From contig LJTS01000096.1 of assembly GCA_001304425.1 (NCBI GenBank), positions 1-8,857 on the forward strand: a stretch of 8,857 nucleotides of DNA, given 5' to 3'. How positions within the stretch are numbered: position 1 is the first letter of the stretch; each line of letters begins with the position of its first letter. This stretch comes from Betaproteobacteria bacterium SG8_40. GTDB lineage: Bacteria; Pseudomonadota; Gammaproteobacteria; Burkholderiales; Eutrophovitaceae. Shown here one piece after another: positions 1 through 6,575 of this stretch. The position numbers were made by a program, and so were the translations under genes. Under the pieces are notes generated by a model. That model had not been told where the DNA came from, did not search any database, and saw nothing but the letters and a program-made list of their open reading frames with translations.

Positions 1-468
1 CGAACGGAAGATGCCTGGAGCCCCGGCACCGCCTGCTGTGGACTAACATGCTCCGGGCGTTATTTTCGGTGGTATACGACGCTACGTCAATGCAGGCAGT
101 TCCCGTTAACGGCCGTCGGACCGACTTCGCAGGCTTCCGGCGGGCACTATCCGCTTGCCCTTAATGCCCGGATATAACAGAACAAATTGCCTCGTCCCGG
201 CCCAAACAACAACGTTCCCGGCGCTGTTTGGCAAGGTGCGCGTTGGGACCAAGGCCCCGGCGGCCGAGGCAAGATCCCCCTCGCCCGAACGCTGCAGCAC
301 AGCCCCCGGAGCCCACTGCGCCAGCCAAGTCTGACATCGGGGCTCCGCCCGCTCACCGGCAGGCCTGGAACCGGCGTCCCCGTGCCTGCGCTCCCGGTAA
401 CAGGCGTGAATACCTGCGCGAGGCATCTCTTCATGTGCCGCAGGGCGATTGCGTACACTCACGGGTAT
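1..468. other. Upstream region with no confident gene
   Basis: This 468-base stretch has no frame that reads like a protein. A plus-strand frame is open from the window edge to a stop at 175-177 (58 codons) and could be the tail of a gene that starts outside, but its translation shows no recognisable motif. The open frames on both strands further in are rich in Arg, Pro and Gly, as expected by chance in GC-rich DNA. The dinB frame itself stays open back to a TTG at 187, but the added residues look non-coding. Inverted repeats are present: TTGCCTCG (187-194) with CGAGGCAA (265-272), and CCAAACA (202-208) with TGTTTGG (225-231). A -10-like TATAAC at 173-178 has no well-spaced -35 box. I found no LexA box of the CTG-N10-CAG type before dinB. 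Confidence 0.6.
187..272. repeat. Nested inverted repeats upstream of dinB
   Basis: The outer arms are TTGCCTCG (187-194) and CGAGGCAA (265-272), perfect over 8 bases. GGCC at 199-202 can pair with GGCC at 253-256 inside them. A separate 7-base perfect pair, CCAAACA (202-208) and TGTTTGG (225-231), lies inside and shares base 202 with the inner stem. No T-run follows, so this is not an intrinsic terminator. It could be a folded leader or chance pairing in GC-rich DNA. Confidence 0.3.
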
Positions 469-1710
469 ATGAGCGAAAACTACCCGGAATACCCGGCGCG
501 CTGGATCGCGCACCTCGACATGGATGCCTTCTATGCGTCCGTCGAGCTACTGCGCTACCCCGAGCTCAAGGGCAAGCCGGTGGTCGTCGGCGGCCGGCGC
601 GCGCACGCCCCCGAGCAGCTGGCTGGCGGTTCACGCCGCTTTGCGTCCTTGCGTGACTATGCCGGGCGCGGCGTCATCACCACCGCCACCTACGAAGCAC
701 GCGCGCTCGGCGTGCATTCGGGAATGGGCCTGATGAAGGCCGCCGCGCTCGCGCCAAACGCCGTATTGTTGCCCGCCGATTTCGACCAGTACCGGCACTA
801 CTCCCGCCAGTTCAAAGCGGCGGTCGCGGAGATCGCGCCGCTGATCGAAGACCGCGGCATTGACGAAATATACATCGACCTCAGCGATGTGGCGGGAGCA
901 CACGATGCGACGGAAACCGACCCTTACGCCGGCGTTCGCGATGTCGCACTGCGCATCAAGTCGCTCGTGCACAAAGCCACGGGCCTTACCTGCTCCATCG
1001 GCGTCAGCCCCAACAAGCTGTTGTCGAAGCTGTGCTCCGAACTGGACAAGCCAAACGGGCTGACCATCATCACCATGGCCGACATCCCCGGCCGGATCTG
1101 GCCACTGCCGGCAAACAAGATCAACGGCATCGGCCCCAAGGCCAGCGAAAAGCTTTCCGCGCTCGGGATCAACACCGTCGGCGAACTGGCTGCTGCCGAT
1201 GAGAGCTGGCTCAAACAGCAGTTCGGGCCCAACTACGGCGCATGGCTGCACCGCGTTGCGCATGGCCATGACGAGCGCGCGGTGGTCACCTTCAGCCGGC
1301 CCAAATCGATCAGCCGTGAAACAACCTTCGAGCGCGACCTCCACCCCAGGCAGGATCGCAGCGAACTGGGCCGATTGTTCACCCGGCTGTGCGAACAGCT
1401 CGCTGACGACCTGCAACGCAAGGGCTATGCGGCAAGAACCATCGGTGTAAAACTGCGGTTCGACGACTTCAGGATCGTGACGCGGGTACTGACCGCTGAC
1501 ACCCCGATCCGCGATGCAGCCGCTATCCGTCACTGGGCCGGATTGGCCTTGAAGAAAGCACCGCTACAACAGAAGCTGAGGCTGCTGGGCGTGCGGGCGG
1601 AGAATCTGAACGTCCTCGACTCACTCGCGTCAACCGGGCAGGCCCACGCCGGTGAAGAACGCGATCAGCTCACGCTCGGCTTGTTCGAATCGTCGGCCGG
1701 CAAGCGTTGA
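469..1710 (+). CDS. dinB: DNA polymerase IV (Y-family translesion polymerase)
   Basis: This is a distributive, error-prone DNA polymerase that copies past damaged template bases; it acts in the cytoplasm with the sliding clamp. From the ATG at 469 it is 413 residues, longer than the 351 of E. coli DinB. Visible marks are the N-terminal catalytic motif DMDAFYASVE with metal-binding D17 and Tyr22 at the steric-gate position, the second acidic motif with D132/E133 (GIDEIYIDLS), the SIGVSPNKLLSKL palm motif, a helix-hairpin-helix near residues 217-240 (GIGPKASEKL), a little-finger domain, and a clamp-binding QLTLGLF at 400-406. Compared with E. coli there are about 19 extra residues within 43-65, just before the GRGVITTATYEAR finger segment; I recall the same insert in Burkholderia/Ralstonia-type DinB. 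Start choice: 469 fits the family N-terminus but has no good Shine-Dalgarno. The in-frame ATG at 433 has CGAGG nine bases upstream and would add 12 residues. No SOS box was seen, so regulation is unclear. Confidence 0.95.
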   Translation: MSENYPEYPARWIAHLDMDAFYASVELLRYPELKGKPVVVGGRRAHAPEQLAGGSRRFASLRDYAGRGVITTATYEARALGVHSGMGLMKAAALAPNAVLLPADFDQYRHYSRQFKAAVAEIAPLIEDRGIDEIYIDLSDVAGAHDATETDPYAGVRDVALRIKSLVHKATGLTCSIGVSPNKLLSKLCSELDKPNGLTIITMADIPGRIWPLPANKINGIGPKASEKLSALGINTVGELAAADESWLKQQFGPNYGAWLHRVAHGHDERAVVTFSRPKSISRETTFERDLHPRQDRSELGRLFTRLCEQLADDLQRKGYAARTIGVKLRFDDFRIVTRVLTADTPIRDAAAIRHWAGLALKKAPLQQKLRLLGVRAENLNVLDSLASTGQAHAGEERDQLTLGLFESSAGKR

Positions 1711-1794
1711 CAGCCTGAATTCCGGCGGTTTTTTCCTGGCTGGGTGAGGTCCGGGCGGCCCATTTGACGCAAGGCATGGCCTGACAGGGCGAGC

Positions 1795-1834
1795 GGAGGG
1801 ATAATGTTTAATTAGGGTTACATCTAACAGGGAA
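1795..1834 (+). promoter_or_regulatory. Candidate promoter and ribosome-binding site for the oxygenase gene
   Basis: The gap after dinB contains an AT-rich patch, unusual for this window, with two -10-like hexamers: GATAAT (1800-1805) and TTTAAT (1807-1812). A -35-like CTGACA lies at 1781-1786, but the spacing is 13 or 20 bases, neither of them ideal. AGGGAA at 1829-1834 sits five bases before the ATG at 1840 and is a good Shine-Dalgarno. The ribosome-binding site is well supported. The promoter is only suggestive, but it would let this gene be expressed independently of dinB. Confidence 0.35.
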
Positions 1835-1839
1835 TCAGC

Positions 1840-2676
1840 ATGTCAGGCTCAATACTCAGCAGCGAACAGCGTTCCGCGTTCGAGCGCGACGGCTACGTGA
1901 TGGTCAGAAAGCTTTTCGACGACGAGGAAGTTGCCATCCTCCGTGCCGCGATCGAGGGCGATGAAGCACTGCGCAGCCGCATCTATGACCGCCACGACGC
2001 TTCCGGCAACAAGACCCGCATGGCGATCTGGAATCACCCTGGCGACAGCGTCTACGGCCTTGCGGCACGCAGCCACCGCGTCGTCGACACAATGGAGGAT
2101 CTGCTCGGCGGCGAGGTGTACCACTACCACTCCAAACTCACGGCAAAGGAGCCGCGCGAAGGTGGCGCGTGGGAATGGCACCAGGACTACGGTTACTGGT
2201 ACCACAACGGCATCGTCTTCCCGTACATGGCCAGCCTGATGGTCGCGCTCGATCGCTCCAACCGCGACAATGGTTGCCTGCAGGTCGTGAAGGGCTCGCA
2301 TCACTGCGGCCGTATCGAGCACGGCGTGCTTTCGGGAGAACAGGTCGGCGCCGATCCGATCCGGGTCGAGGAGATGCTCAAGCGCATGGAAGTGGAATAC
2401 GCCGAGATGGAGCCGGGTGATGGTCTGTTCTTTCACTGTAACGTGCTGCACCGCTCGGACCAGAACCGCTCCGAGCACCGGCGCTGGACGGTGATTCACT
2501 GTTACAACGCGGCGCGCAACAACCCCTACGTCGAGCACCATCATCCGTTCTACACACCGCTCGAGAAAGTCGATGATGGCGCGATCAAGCGCGCTGGCGT
2601 GAAGTTCTCCGGGTCCGTCGATGAATTTCGGGAAAAGTCGTCCAATCCACCCGAACTGAAGAAGCGCATTGCCTGA
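1840..2676 (+). CDS. Phytanoyl-CoA dioxygenase (PhyH) family Fe(II)/2-oxoglutarate oxygenase
   Basis: This is a 278-residue soluble protein of the PhyH/EctD branch of non-haem iron oxygenases. The family hydroxylates a small substrate while converting 2-oxoglutarate and O2 to succinate and CO2. The opening LSSEQRSAFERDGYVMVRKL is the usual family N-terminus. The iron-binding triad is visible: H114 and D116 in WEWHQDYGYWY, and H204 in FFHCNVLHRSDQNRS. R214 or R215, just downstream, would hold the 2-oxoglutarate carboxylate. Family-typical segments DNGCLQVVKGSHH and MEPGDGLFFH lie between them. There is no signal peptide or membrane segment. The substrate cannot be read from the sequence: bacterial members act on ectoine, amino acids, fatty-acyl chains and secondary metabolites. 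The following glyoxalase-II-like gene starts 98 bases downstream on the same strand, which suggests co-expression. The family call is firm; the substrate is unknown. Confidence 0.9.
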   Translation: MSGSILSSEQRSAFERDGYVMVRKLFDDEEVAILRAAIEGDEALRSRIYDRHDASGNKTRMAIWNHPGDSVYGLAARSHRVVDTMEDLLGGEVYHYHSKLTAKEPREGGAWEWHQDYGYWYHNGIVFPYMASLMVALDRSNRDNGCLQVVKGSHHCGRIEHGVLSGEQVGADPIRVEEMLKRMEVEYAEMEPGDGLFFHCNVLHRSDQNRSEHRRWTVIHCYNAARNNPYVEHHHPFYTPLEKVDDGAIKRAGVKFSGSVDEFREKSSNPPELKKRIA

Positions 2677-2762
2677 TGGCAGCGTTCGATCCTGACCGAC
2701 AACATTGAACCGTTTTCGCCACGGCATCCGTTCCGCGGTGTAACGCTGCACATCAAAATCAT

Positions 2763-2768
2763 GGAGAG
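2763..2768 (+). promoter_or_regulatory. Ribosome-binding site supporting a GTG start
   Basis: GGAGAG lies six bases upstream of the GTG at 2775 and supports that codon as the start of the glyoxalase-II-like gene. The nearby ATG at 2761 is out of frame with the gene. Confidence 0.6.
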
Positions 2769-2774
2769 ACCATC

Positions 2775-3566
2775 GTGATCGTTGAACAAATCTGGACCGG
2801 CAACGCGTACCGGAATTTCAATTACCTGATCGTTTGCCCGGAAACCGGTGAAGCGATGGCGGTCGATCCGCTGGATGCGAAGAAGTGCCTGGCCACGGCA
2901 AAGGAGAACGGCTGGACAATCAAGCAGATTCTCAACACGCACGAGCACGGCGATCATACCGGCGGCAATCGCGCCATGATTGCGGCGACACGCGCGAAAC
3001 TGCTGGCGCACAGGAATGCGGGCGCAAGCATCCCGGGTATGGACCGCGGCCTTGGCGCGGGCGACATTATCAAGGTCGGCAAGACGGTTGAACTGGAATC
3101 GCTCGACACGCCCGGCCACACCATGAGCCACGTCTGCCTGCTGTCGCACACGGACACCCCGGCGCTGTTCTGCGGCGACACCCTGTTCAATGCCGGTGCC
3201 GGTAATTGCCACAACGGCGGGCACCCCAACGAGTTGTATCTGACCTTTGCCAACCAGTTGGCCAAGCTGCCCGACAACACTCTCGTGTACCCGGGCCACG
3301 ACTACATCGAGAATAACCTTCGCTTCACGCTGGATCGCGAGCCCGGAAACGCGGAGGCCGAAGCATTGCTCAAACGCATCAACGGCCAGGATCCGGACAA
3401 CGCCCTGGTTTCGACACTTGAAATGGAGAAGAAGGTCAACAGCTTTTTCCGGCTGCACAACCCGGTGATCATCGCCCGGCTGCGCGAATCGTTTCCGGAT
3501 CTGCCCGAGCAACCCGATCCGAAAATGGTTTTCCTGAAGCTTCGGGAGTTGCGCAACAGCTGGTAG
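2775..3566 (+). CDS. Hydroxyacylglutathione hydrolase-like (glyoxalase II type) metallo-beta-lactamase-fold hydrolase
   Basis: This is a 263-residue cytoplasmic di-metal hydrolase. Classical glyoxalase II cleaves S-D-lactoylglutathione to D-lactate and glutathione in methylglyoxal detoxification. The full metal set is visible: THEHGDH with H56, H58, D60 and H61, then H115 (DTPGHTMSH), the bridging D135 (FCGDTLF) and H175 (YPGHDYIENN). A glyoxalase-II-type C-terminal domain follows and ends LRELRNSW; R257 and R260 align with human R249 and K252, which contact glutathione. The loop after D135 reads NAGAGNCHNGG where human glyoxalase II has VAGCGKFYEG, so the glutathione-contacting Lys143 and Tyr145 become N144 and H146. 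The thioester substrate may therefore differ, and I withhold the symbol gloB. The gene uses a GTG start with a good ribosome-binding site. It lies between the oxygenase and tas in what could be one transcript. Confidence 0.85.
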   Translation: MIVEQIWTGNAYRNFNYLIVCPETGEAMAVDPLDAKKCLATAKENGWTIKQILNTHEHGDHTGGNRAMIAATRAKLLAHRNAGASIPGMDRGLGAGDIIKVGKTVELESLDTPGHTMSHVCLLSHTDTPALFCGDTLFNAGAGNCHNGGHPNELYLTFANQLAKLPDNTLVYPGHDYIENNLRFTLDREPGNAEAEALLKRINGQDPDNALVSTLEMEKKVNSFFRLHNPVIIARLRESFPDLPEQPDPKMVFLKLRELRNSW

Positions 3567-3660
3567 CTACGCCCTCGCGGCGGCAACCGGACCCCGCCAA
3601 CGACTGCCGCTGCAGCGGATTCACAACCAACCGTCGAGAGACGGACAACCTGGAGCAATC
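3567..3660 (+). promoter_or_regulatory. Spacer before tas with small palindromes and ribosome-binding site
   Basis: The 94-base gap contains a perfect 12-base palindrome, CCGCTGCAGCGG (3607-3618), and a small hairpin, CCGTC-gaga-GACGG (3631-3644), seven bases before the TGGAG (3651-3655) that serves as the tas ribosome-binding site. No T-run follows either palindrome, so neither is a standard terminator. The hairpin could modulate translation or stabilise the downstream message; this is inference. Confidence 0.3.
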
Positions 3661-4698
3661 ATGCAATATCAGATCCTCCCCGGTACCGACATGAACGTTT
3701 CCAGGGTATGCCTGGGCACGATGACATGGGGCGAGCAGAACAGCGAGGCCGAAGCGCACGAGCAACTGGAATACGCCGTCGGCCAGGGCATCAACTTCAT
3801 CGATACCGCGGAGATGTACCCGGTACCGCCCAATGCGAAAACACAGGGACGCACCGAAAAACACCTTGGCAGCTGGCTGGAGAAGCAACAACGCGACAAG
3901 CTGTTCGTTGCGACCAAGGTGGCCGGGCCGGGAAGGAGCGACTGGATTCGCGGCGGTCGTACCGACCTGACGCGTGAGGTCATCGCCGAAGCCGTTGACA
4001 CCAGCCTCGCGCGCCTGCAAACGGATTACATCGACATCTACCAGATTCACTGGCCGCAACGCAACGTGCCGATGTTTGGCGGCGTCGAGTTCGATCCGGG
4101 CAAGGAAAAGCCGGGGCCGTCCATCCGCGAACAGGTCGAAGGCATGGCGGCCATGATCGAGACGGGCAAGATTCGCCATTACGGCCTGTCGAACGAAACC
4201 ACCTGGGGGGTGTGCGAATTTCACCGCGTCGCGAAAGAACTCGGCGTACCGGGCCCGGTGACCATTCAGAACAGCTATAGCCTGATATCGCGCAACGTCG
4301 ACAACGACCTCGCCGAGGCGTTGTACCGGCAGAACATGTCACTGCTGGCGTACAGCCCCCTCGCTGCCGGACTGCTTTCCGGAAAATACATCGGCGGCGC
4401 GCAACCGGCAGGCGCCCGCTTCACACTCTTCGACAACCTCGGCGCGCGCTTCAGGAAACCCATCGTTCCCGAAGCCATTGACGCCTATGCCGCACTGGCA
4501 AAACAACGCGGCCTGACCCTGGTGCAACTCGCCCTGGGTTACGTTGCCAGCCGCTGGTTTGTCGGCTCGTCGATCATCGGCGCGACGACGATGAAGCAGC
4601 TCAAGGAAGACATTGCAGCCGCTCAGCACCCGCTCGACGAAGAGACGATGAACGCGATCCGCGAACTGCAGGGGCGTTACCCCAATCCGGCACCTTGA
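3661..4698 (+). CDS. tas: Aldo/keto reductase, Tas type
   Basis: This is a 345-residue NADPH-dependent aldo/keto reductase with a TIM-barrel fold that reduces aldehydes or ketones in the cytoplasm. It matches E. coli Tas (346 residues as I recall it) along its whole length: MQYxxxP at the start, LGTMTWGEQNSEAEAHEQL, FIDTAEMYPVPP, QTDYIDIYQIHWPQR, SNETTWGV and GATTMKQLKEDI, ending YPNPAP. The catalytic tetrad D48, Y53, K86 and H130 is intact. E. coli Tas was found as a suppressor of tyrosine auxotrophy; its physiological substrate is not settled. TGGAG five bases before the ATG is the ribosome-binding site. The gene ends facing the esterase gene, with an inverted repeat between them. Enzymes of this class can reduce methylglyoxal, which would fit a carbonyl-handling role beside the glyoxalase-II-like gene, but the sequence does not prove that. 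Confidence 0.93.
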   Translation: MQYQILPGTDMNVSRVCLGTMTWGEQNSEAEAHEQLEYAVGQGINFIDTAEMYPVPPNAKTQGRTEKHLGSWLEKQQRDKLFVATKVAGPGRSDWIRGGRTDLTREVIAEAVDTSLARLQTDYIDIYQIHWPQRNVPMFGGVEFDPGKEKPGPSIREQVEGMAAMIETGKIRHYGLSNETTWGVCEFHRVAKELGVPGPVTIQNSYSLISRNVDNDLAEALYRQNMSLLAYSPLAAGLLSGKYIGGAQPAGARFTLFDNLGARFRKPIVPEAIDAYAALAKQRGLTLVQLALGYVASRWFVGSSIIGATTMKQLKEDIAAAQHPLDEETMNAIRELQGRYPNPAP

Positions 4699-4713
4699 AG
4701 CCTGAAGAACTTC

Positions 4714-4809
4714 CACCACGAAGGCACCAAGAACACGAAGCCACACCAGGGGCTACAACAAGATCAGAAAAGTCTTTGTGAGACTTCATGCCTTGGTGTC
4801 TTCGTGGTG
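4714..4809. repeat. CACGAAG-type intergenic inverted repeat, possible bidirectional terminator
   Basis: The left arm (4714-4731, CACCACGAAGGCACCAAG) and right arm (4792-4809) are reverse complements at 17 of 18 positions. Similarity continues inward with a one-base shift (ACACGAAG at 4733-4740 against CTTCATG at 4784-4790). Each arm is itself built from short CACGAAG/CACCAAG units about ten bases apart. The repeat sits between the stops of two convergent genes and would fold into a long hairpin in either transcript. TTTTCCC follows the right arm at 4814-4820, so it may end or protect the mRNA. I recall similar CACGAAG-rich intergenic repeats in other environmental proteobacteria, so this is probably one copy of a dispersed family; that cannot be verified within the window. 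Confidence 0.75.
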
Positions 4810-4828
4810 AGGATTTTCCCGTTCTGCA

Positions 4829-5863
4829 CTACATGCCGCCTGTCGTCGCAGTGTCGCGCAAACCATATTCAGCAAAGAAGTCGCAGATCAACTCGCTGGC
4901 ATTGGGACCGCGCGGATCGCTGTAGTGATAGTCCTCGGCGCCGCCGCTCCAGGCATGGCCCAGTCCCGATACGAGTATCTTTCGTATCAATACCTGACCT
5001 CCCCTGAAAACGTCAGTGATCTCGTATGGGTAGGTCGAGCTATTGCGGTTATTGCTGATCTTTTCGCGTGGCGCACCGGTTTGTAACCGGGAATGCTCGG
5101 CAAGGAGTTCATTCAACACCGCGAACTGCGCGGCAAGCTGCCGGGCATTTACCGGATTGACCACCTCGTCTGCTGTGCCCTGGATCACCAGCGCCGGAAT
5201 TTCCCCGGCCTTGCCCCGTGACTGCATGAACGCGCGCTTGCCGGTTTCGTGAGCATCGTGGCGTGCGCCGTCACGCATCGCCTTGATTGCCTCGTGCGAA
5301 GACGTAGCCGCGGCAAACGGCAAACCCGAGTGCAGCGCACACGCCGCGAACAGTTCGGCATGGCAGACCGCGAGATTGTTTGCCATCGCCGCACCGGCCG
5401 ACAACCCGGCTATATAGACACGTTCGGAATCGACACCGTACTCGTCGGAAATCGAGCGGATCATGTCAGCGAGAATGGCTGCCTCCCCTGCGCCAGTCTG
5501 CGCGGATCGCGAAAACCAGTTCCAGCAGCGAAACGAATTCGCCAGCCGGCGCTGCTCCGGGTACAGAACCAGGAAGTTTTCGCGGTCGGCGATACCGTTC
5601 ATCCGCGTCACATGGGCGAACGTGTCGGCATCCTGGCGGCAACCGTGCAGCATGACAACCATTGGCAGGCGTTTTGCCGCGCTATAGCCCTTCGGCAAAT
5701 ACAACAGGTAAGGCCGCCGTCCGGCGGTCAACTGCACCAGCGCGAAGCTGCGCCCGAATGCCGCATGACTGCCCTTGTACAACTTGCCCTCGGGTTCGCG
5801 CGCAGGACGGCGGAACCATGAAGAAATTGCCTTGAACACGTTGTTGAAAATGCGGCGGATCAT
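4829..5863 (-). CDS. PHB depolymerase family alpha/beta-hydrolase esterase
   Basis: This 344-residue serine esterase belongs to the family that includes short-chain polyhydroxyalkanoate depolymerases, feruloyl and acetylxylan esterases, and LpqC. The fold markers are in order: the RRPYLLYLPKGY entry strand; HGC at 73-75, which forms the oxyanion site; nucleophile S155 in GLSAG; D232 in GTADEVV; and H303 in GLGHAWSGG. The catalytic triad is therefore complete. The N-terminus (MIRRIFNNVFKAISSWFRRP) is basic and amphipathic, not a standard signal peptide, so the location is uncertain. No substrate-binding or carbohydrate-binding module is attached, and no other PHA genes are nearby, so polymer hydrolysis is not implied and an ester or oligomer substrate is equally possible. 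No good Shine-Dalgarno precedes the ATG. The gene lies 283 bases from the preceding minus-strand gene and probably has its own promoter. Confidence 0.88.
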   Translation of the reverse strand: MIRRIFNNVFKAISSWFRRPAREPEGKLYKGSHAAFGRSFALVQLTAGRRPYLLYLPKGYSAAKRLPMVVMLHGCRQDADTFAHVTRMNGIADRENFLVLYPEQRRLANSFRCWNWFSRSAQTGAGEAAILADMIRSISDEYGVDSERVYIAGLSAGAAMANNLAVCHAELFAACALHSGLPFAAATSSHEAIKAMRDGARHDAHETGKRAFMQSRGKAGEIPALVIQGTADEVVNPVNARQLAAQFAVLNELLAEHSRLQTGAPREKISNNRNSSTYPYEITDVFRGGQVLIRKILVSGLGHAWSGGAEDYHYSDPRGPNASELICDFFAEYGLRDTATTGGM

Positions 5864-6146
5864 CTATGCCCGGAAGAATCGTTTGCAAAAAAGTGTTGCA
5901 CGCCCGTTGATGCAAATCTACGGTTGCCGCTCTCTTCATGCCAAATCACGAAACAAGGACGGCTTCGCCGCCGCCATGTTGCCTGTATCCGGCTGTCCGG
6001 CTTGCCTGTCATGCGCCAACGCGCCCGGGCGCTAAAAGCAAGAACGCGACCACGCCTCCAGCGCTGCTTGCCTATCGTTACCGCGCAGTGTTGCGCATTG
6101 TGCAACGAACGGCGGATTCGCCATCAACGACATGCACAAACGCTGC
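5864..6146. promoter_or_regulatory. Intergenic region upstream of the esterase with palindromes
   Basis: No convincing gene is present here; short open frames on both strands show no family features. Two palindromes stand out: a perfect 12-base GCGCCCGGGCGC (6021-6032), and GTTGCGCA-T-TGTGCAAC (6090-6106), whose 8-base arms match at 7 positions. Further TTGCA-containing words occur at 5881-5886 and 5892-5898, nearer the esterase start, so a regulator binding several sites is conceivable. I could not pick out a strong minus-strand promoter. The region also holds the end of the transcript from 6147-6497, but no T-rich terminator is clear. Confidence 0.4.
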
Positions 6147-6497
6147 TCAACGGGGAGAGTGCCGGGCGATACTGACGGAGGAAATCTCGGAGTTGCCATC
6201 CAGATCGCACTTTCCCGTCACGTATACACGGACGTGCGTTCCTGTTTCGACCGCGGACAGCAGCGTGTGGAACATCAGCTCCGAGCCGGCCACAGAGTAG
6301 TCCTGGAAAAAATACTCTGCATTCCGGCAGCCGCTGGGATTTTGATCTACTTCGATTCTGGCGATGTAGCGGTATTGTGCGGTGGGCGTAAGCTCGGCCA
6401 CCGGCGCAAAACCGGTCCATCCCGATCCGGCCAACAGGGACATCGGCGCAAGCAGACAGAATCCCGCGATCGCAATCCGTACCGGTCCGAATCTCAT
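6147..6497 (-). CDS. Small exported protein of unknown function
   Basis: This is a 116-residue protein with an apparent signal peptide: basic MRFGPVR, hydrophobic IAIAGFCLLAPMSLLA, and likely cleavage near residue 23. The mature part, about 93 residues, looks beta-rich and has two cysteines, C57 (NPSGCRNAEYFF) and C97 (VTGKCDLD), suited to a periplasmic disulfide. The pattern of a GC turn, an aromatic strand, LLSAVETGTHVRVYVTGKC and a final ISSVSIAR strand resembles small secreted hypothetical proteins I have seen in proteobacteria, none with a known role. An AGGG lies about nine bases before the ATG. The gene starts 78 bases after the stop of the MscS gene on the same strand, so the two may be cotranscribed. 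The coding call is good; no function is assigned. Confidence 0.75.
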   Translation of the reverse strand: MRFGPVRIAIAGFCLLAPMSLLAGSGWTGFAPVAELTPTAQYRYIARIEVDQNPSGCRNAEYFFQDYSVAGSELMFHTLLSAVETGTHVRVYVTGKCDLDGNSEISSVSIARHSPR

Positions 6498-6575
6498 TGA
6501 CGCTGCCCTGACAGTCCGTTGACCAAGGTTTCAGCGTAGCACGCATCAAACCGGAATATGCAATGGCCGCCGCAA

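Noticed and set aside
389..406. Possible LexA/SOS box before dinB
   Set aside because: The CTG and CAG are separated by 12 bases, not 10, and the interior is GC-rich, unlike a SOS box.
187..468. N-terminal extension of dinB from the TTG at 187
   Set aside because: The 94 extra residues are Pro/Arg/Gly-rich with no homology to the family, and the recognisable DinB N-terminus begins at 469.
631..1533. 300-codon open frame on the minus strand inside dinB
   Set aside because: It is antisense to a gene with clear family motifs throughout; long antisense frames are expected in GC-rich coding DNA.
1695..1734. Intrinsic terminator after dinB (GCCGG and CCGGC followed by a T-run)
   Set aside because: The stem is only five bases with a loop over 20 bases. 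The T-run at 1729-1734 is suggestive, but the hairpin is too weak to annotate.
1849..2751. 300-codon minus-strand frame opposite the oxygenase gene
   Set aside because: The plus-strand frame carries the complete Fe(II)/2-oxoglutarate motifs, and the antisense translation resembles no family I know.
2550..3512. 320-codon minus-strand frame opposite the glyoxalase-II-like gene
   Set aside because: The plus strand encodes an intact metallohydrolase; the antisense frame also spans the end of the oxygenase gene and shows no domain features.
1840..3566. A specific substrate pathway such as ectoine hydroxylation or phytanate oxidation
   Set aside because: No ectoine or fatty-acid genes are nearby, and the family motifs alone do not fix the substrate.
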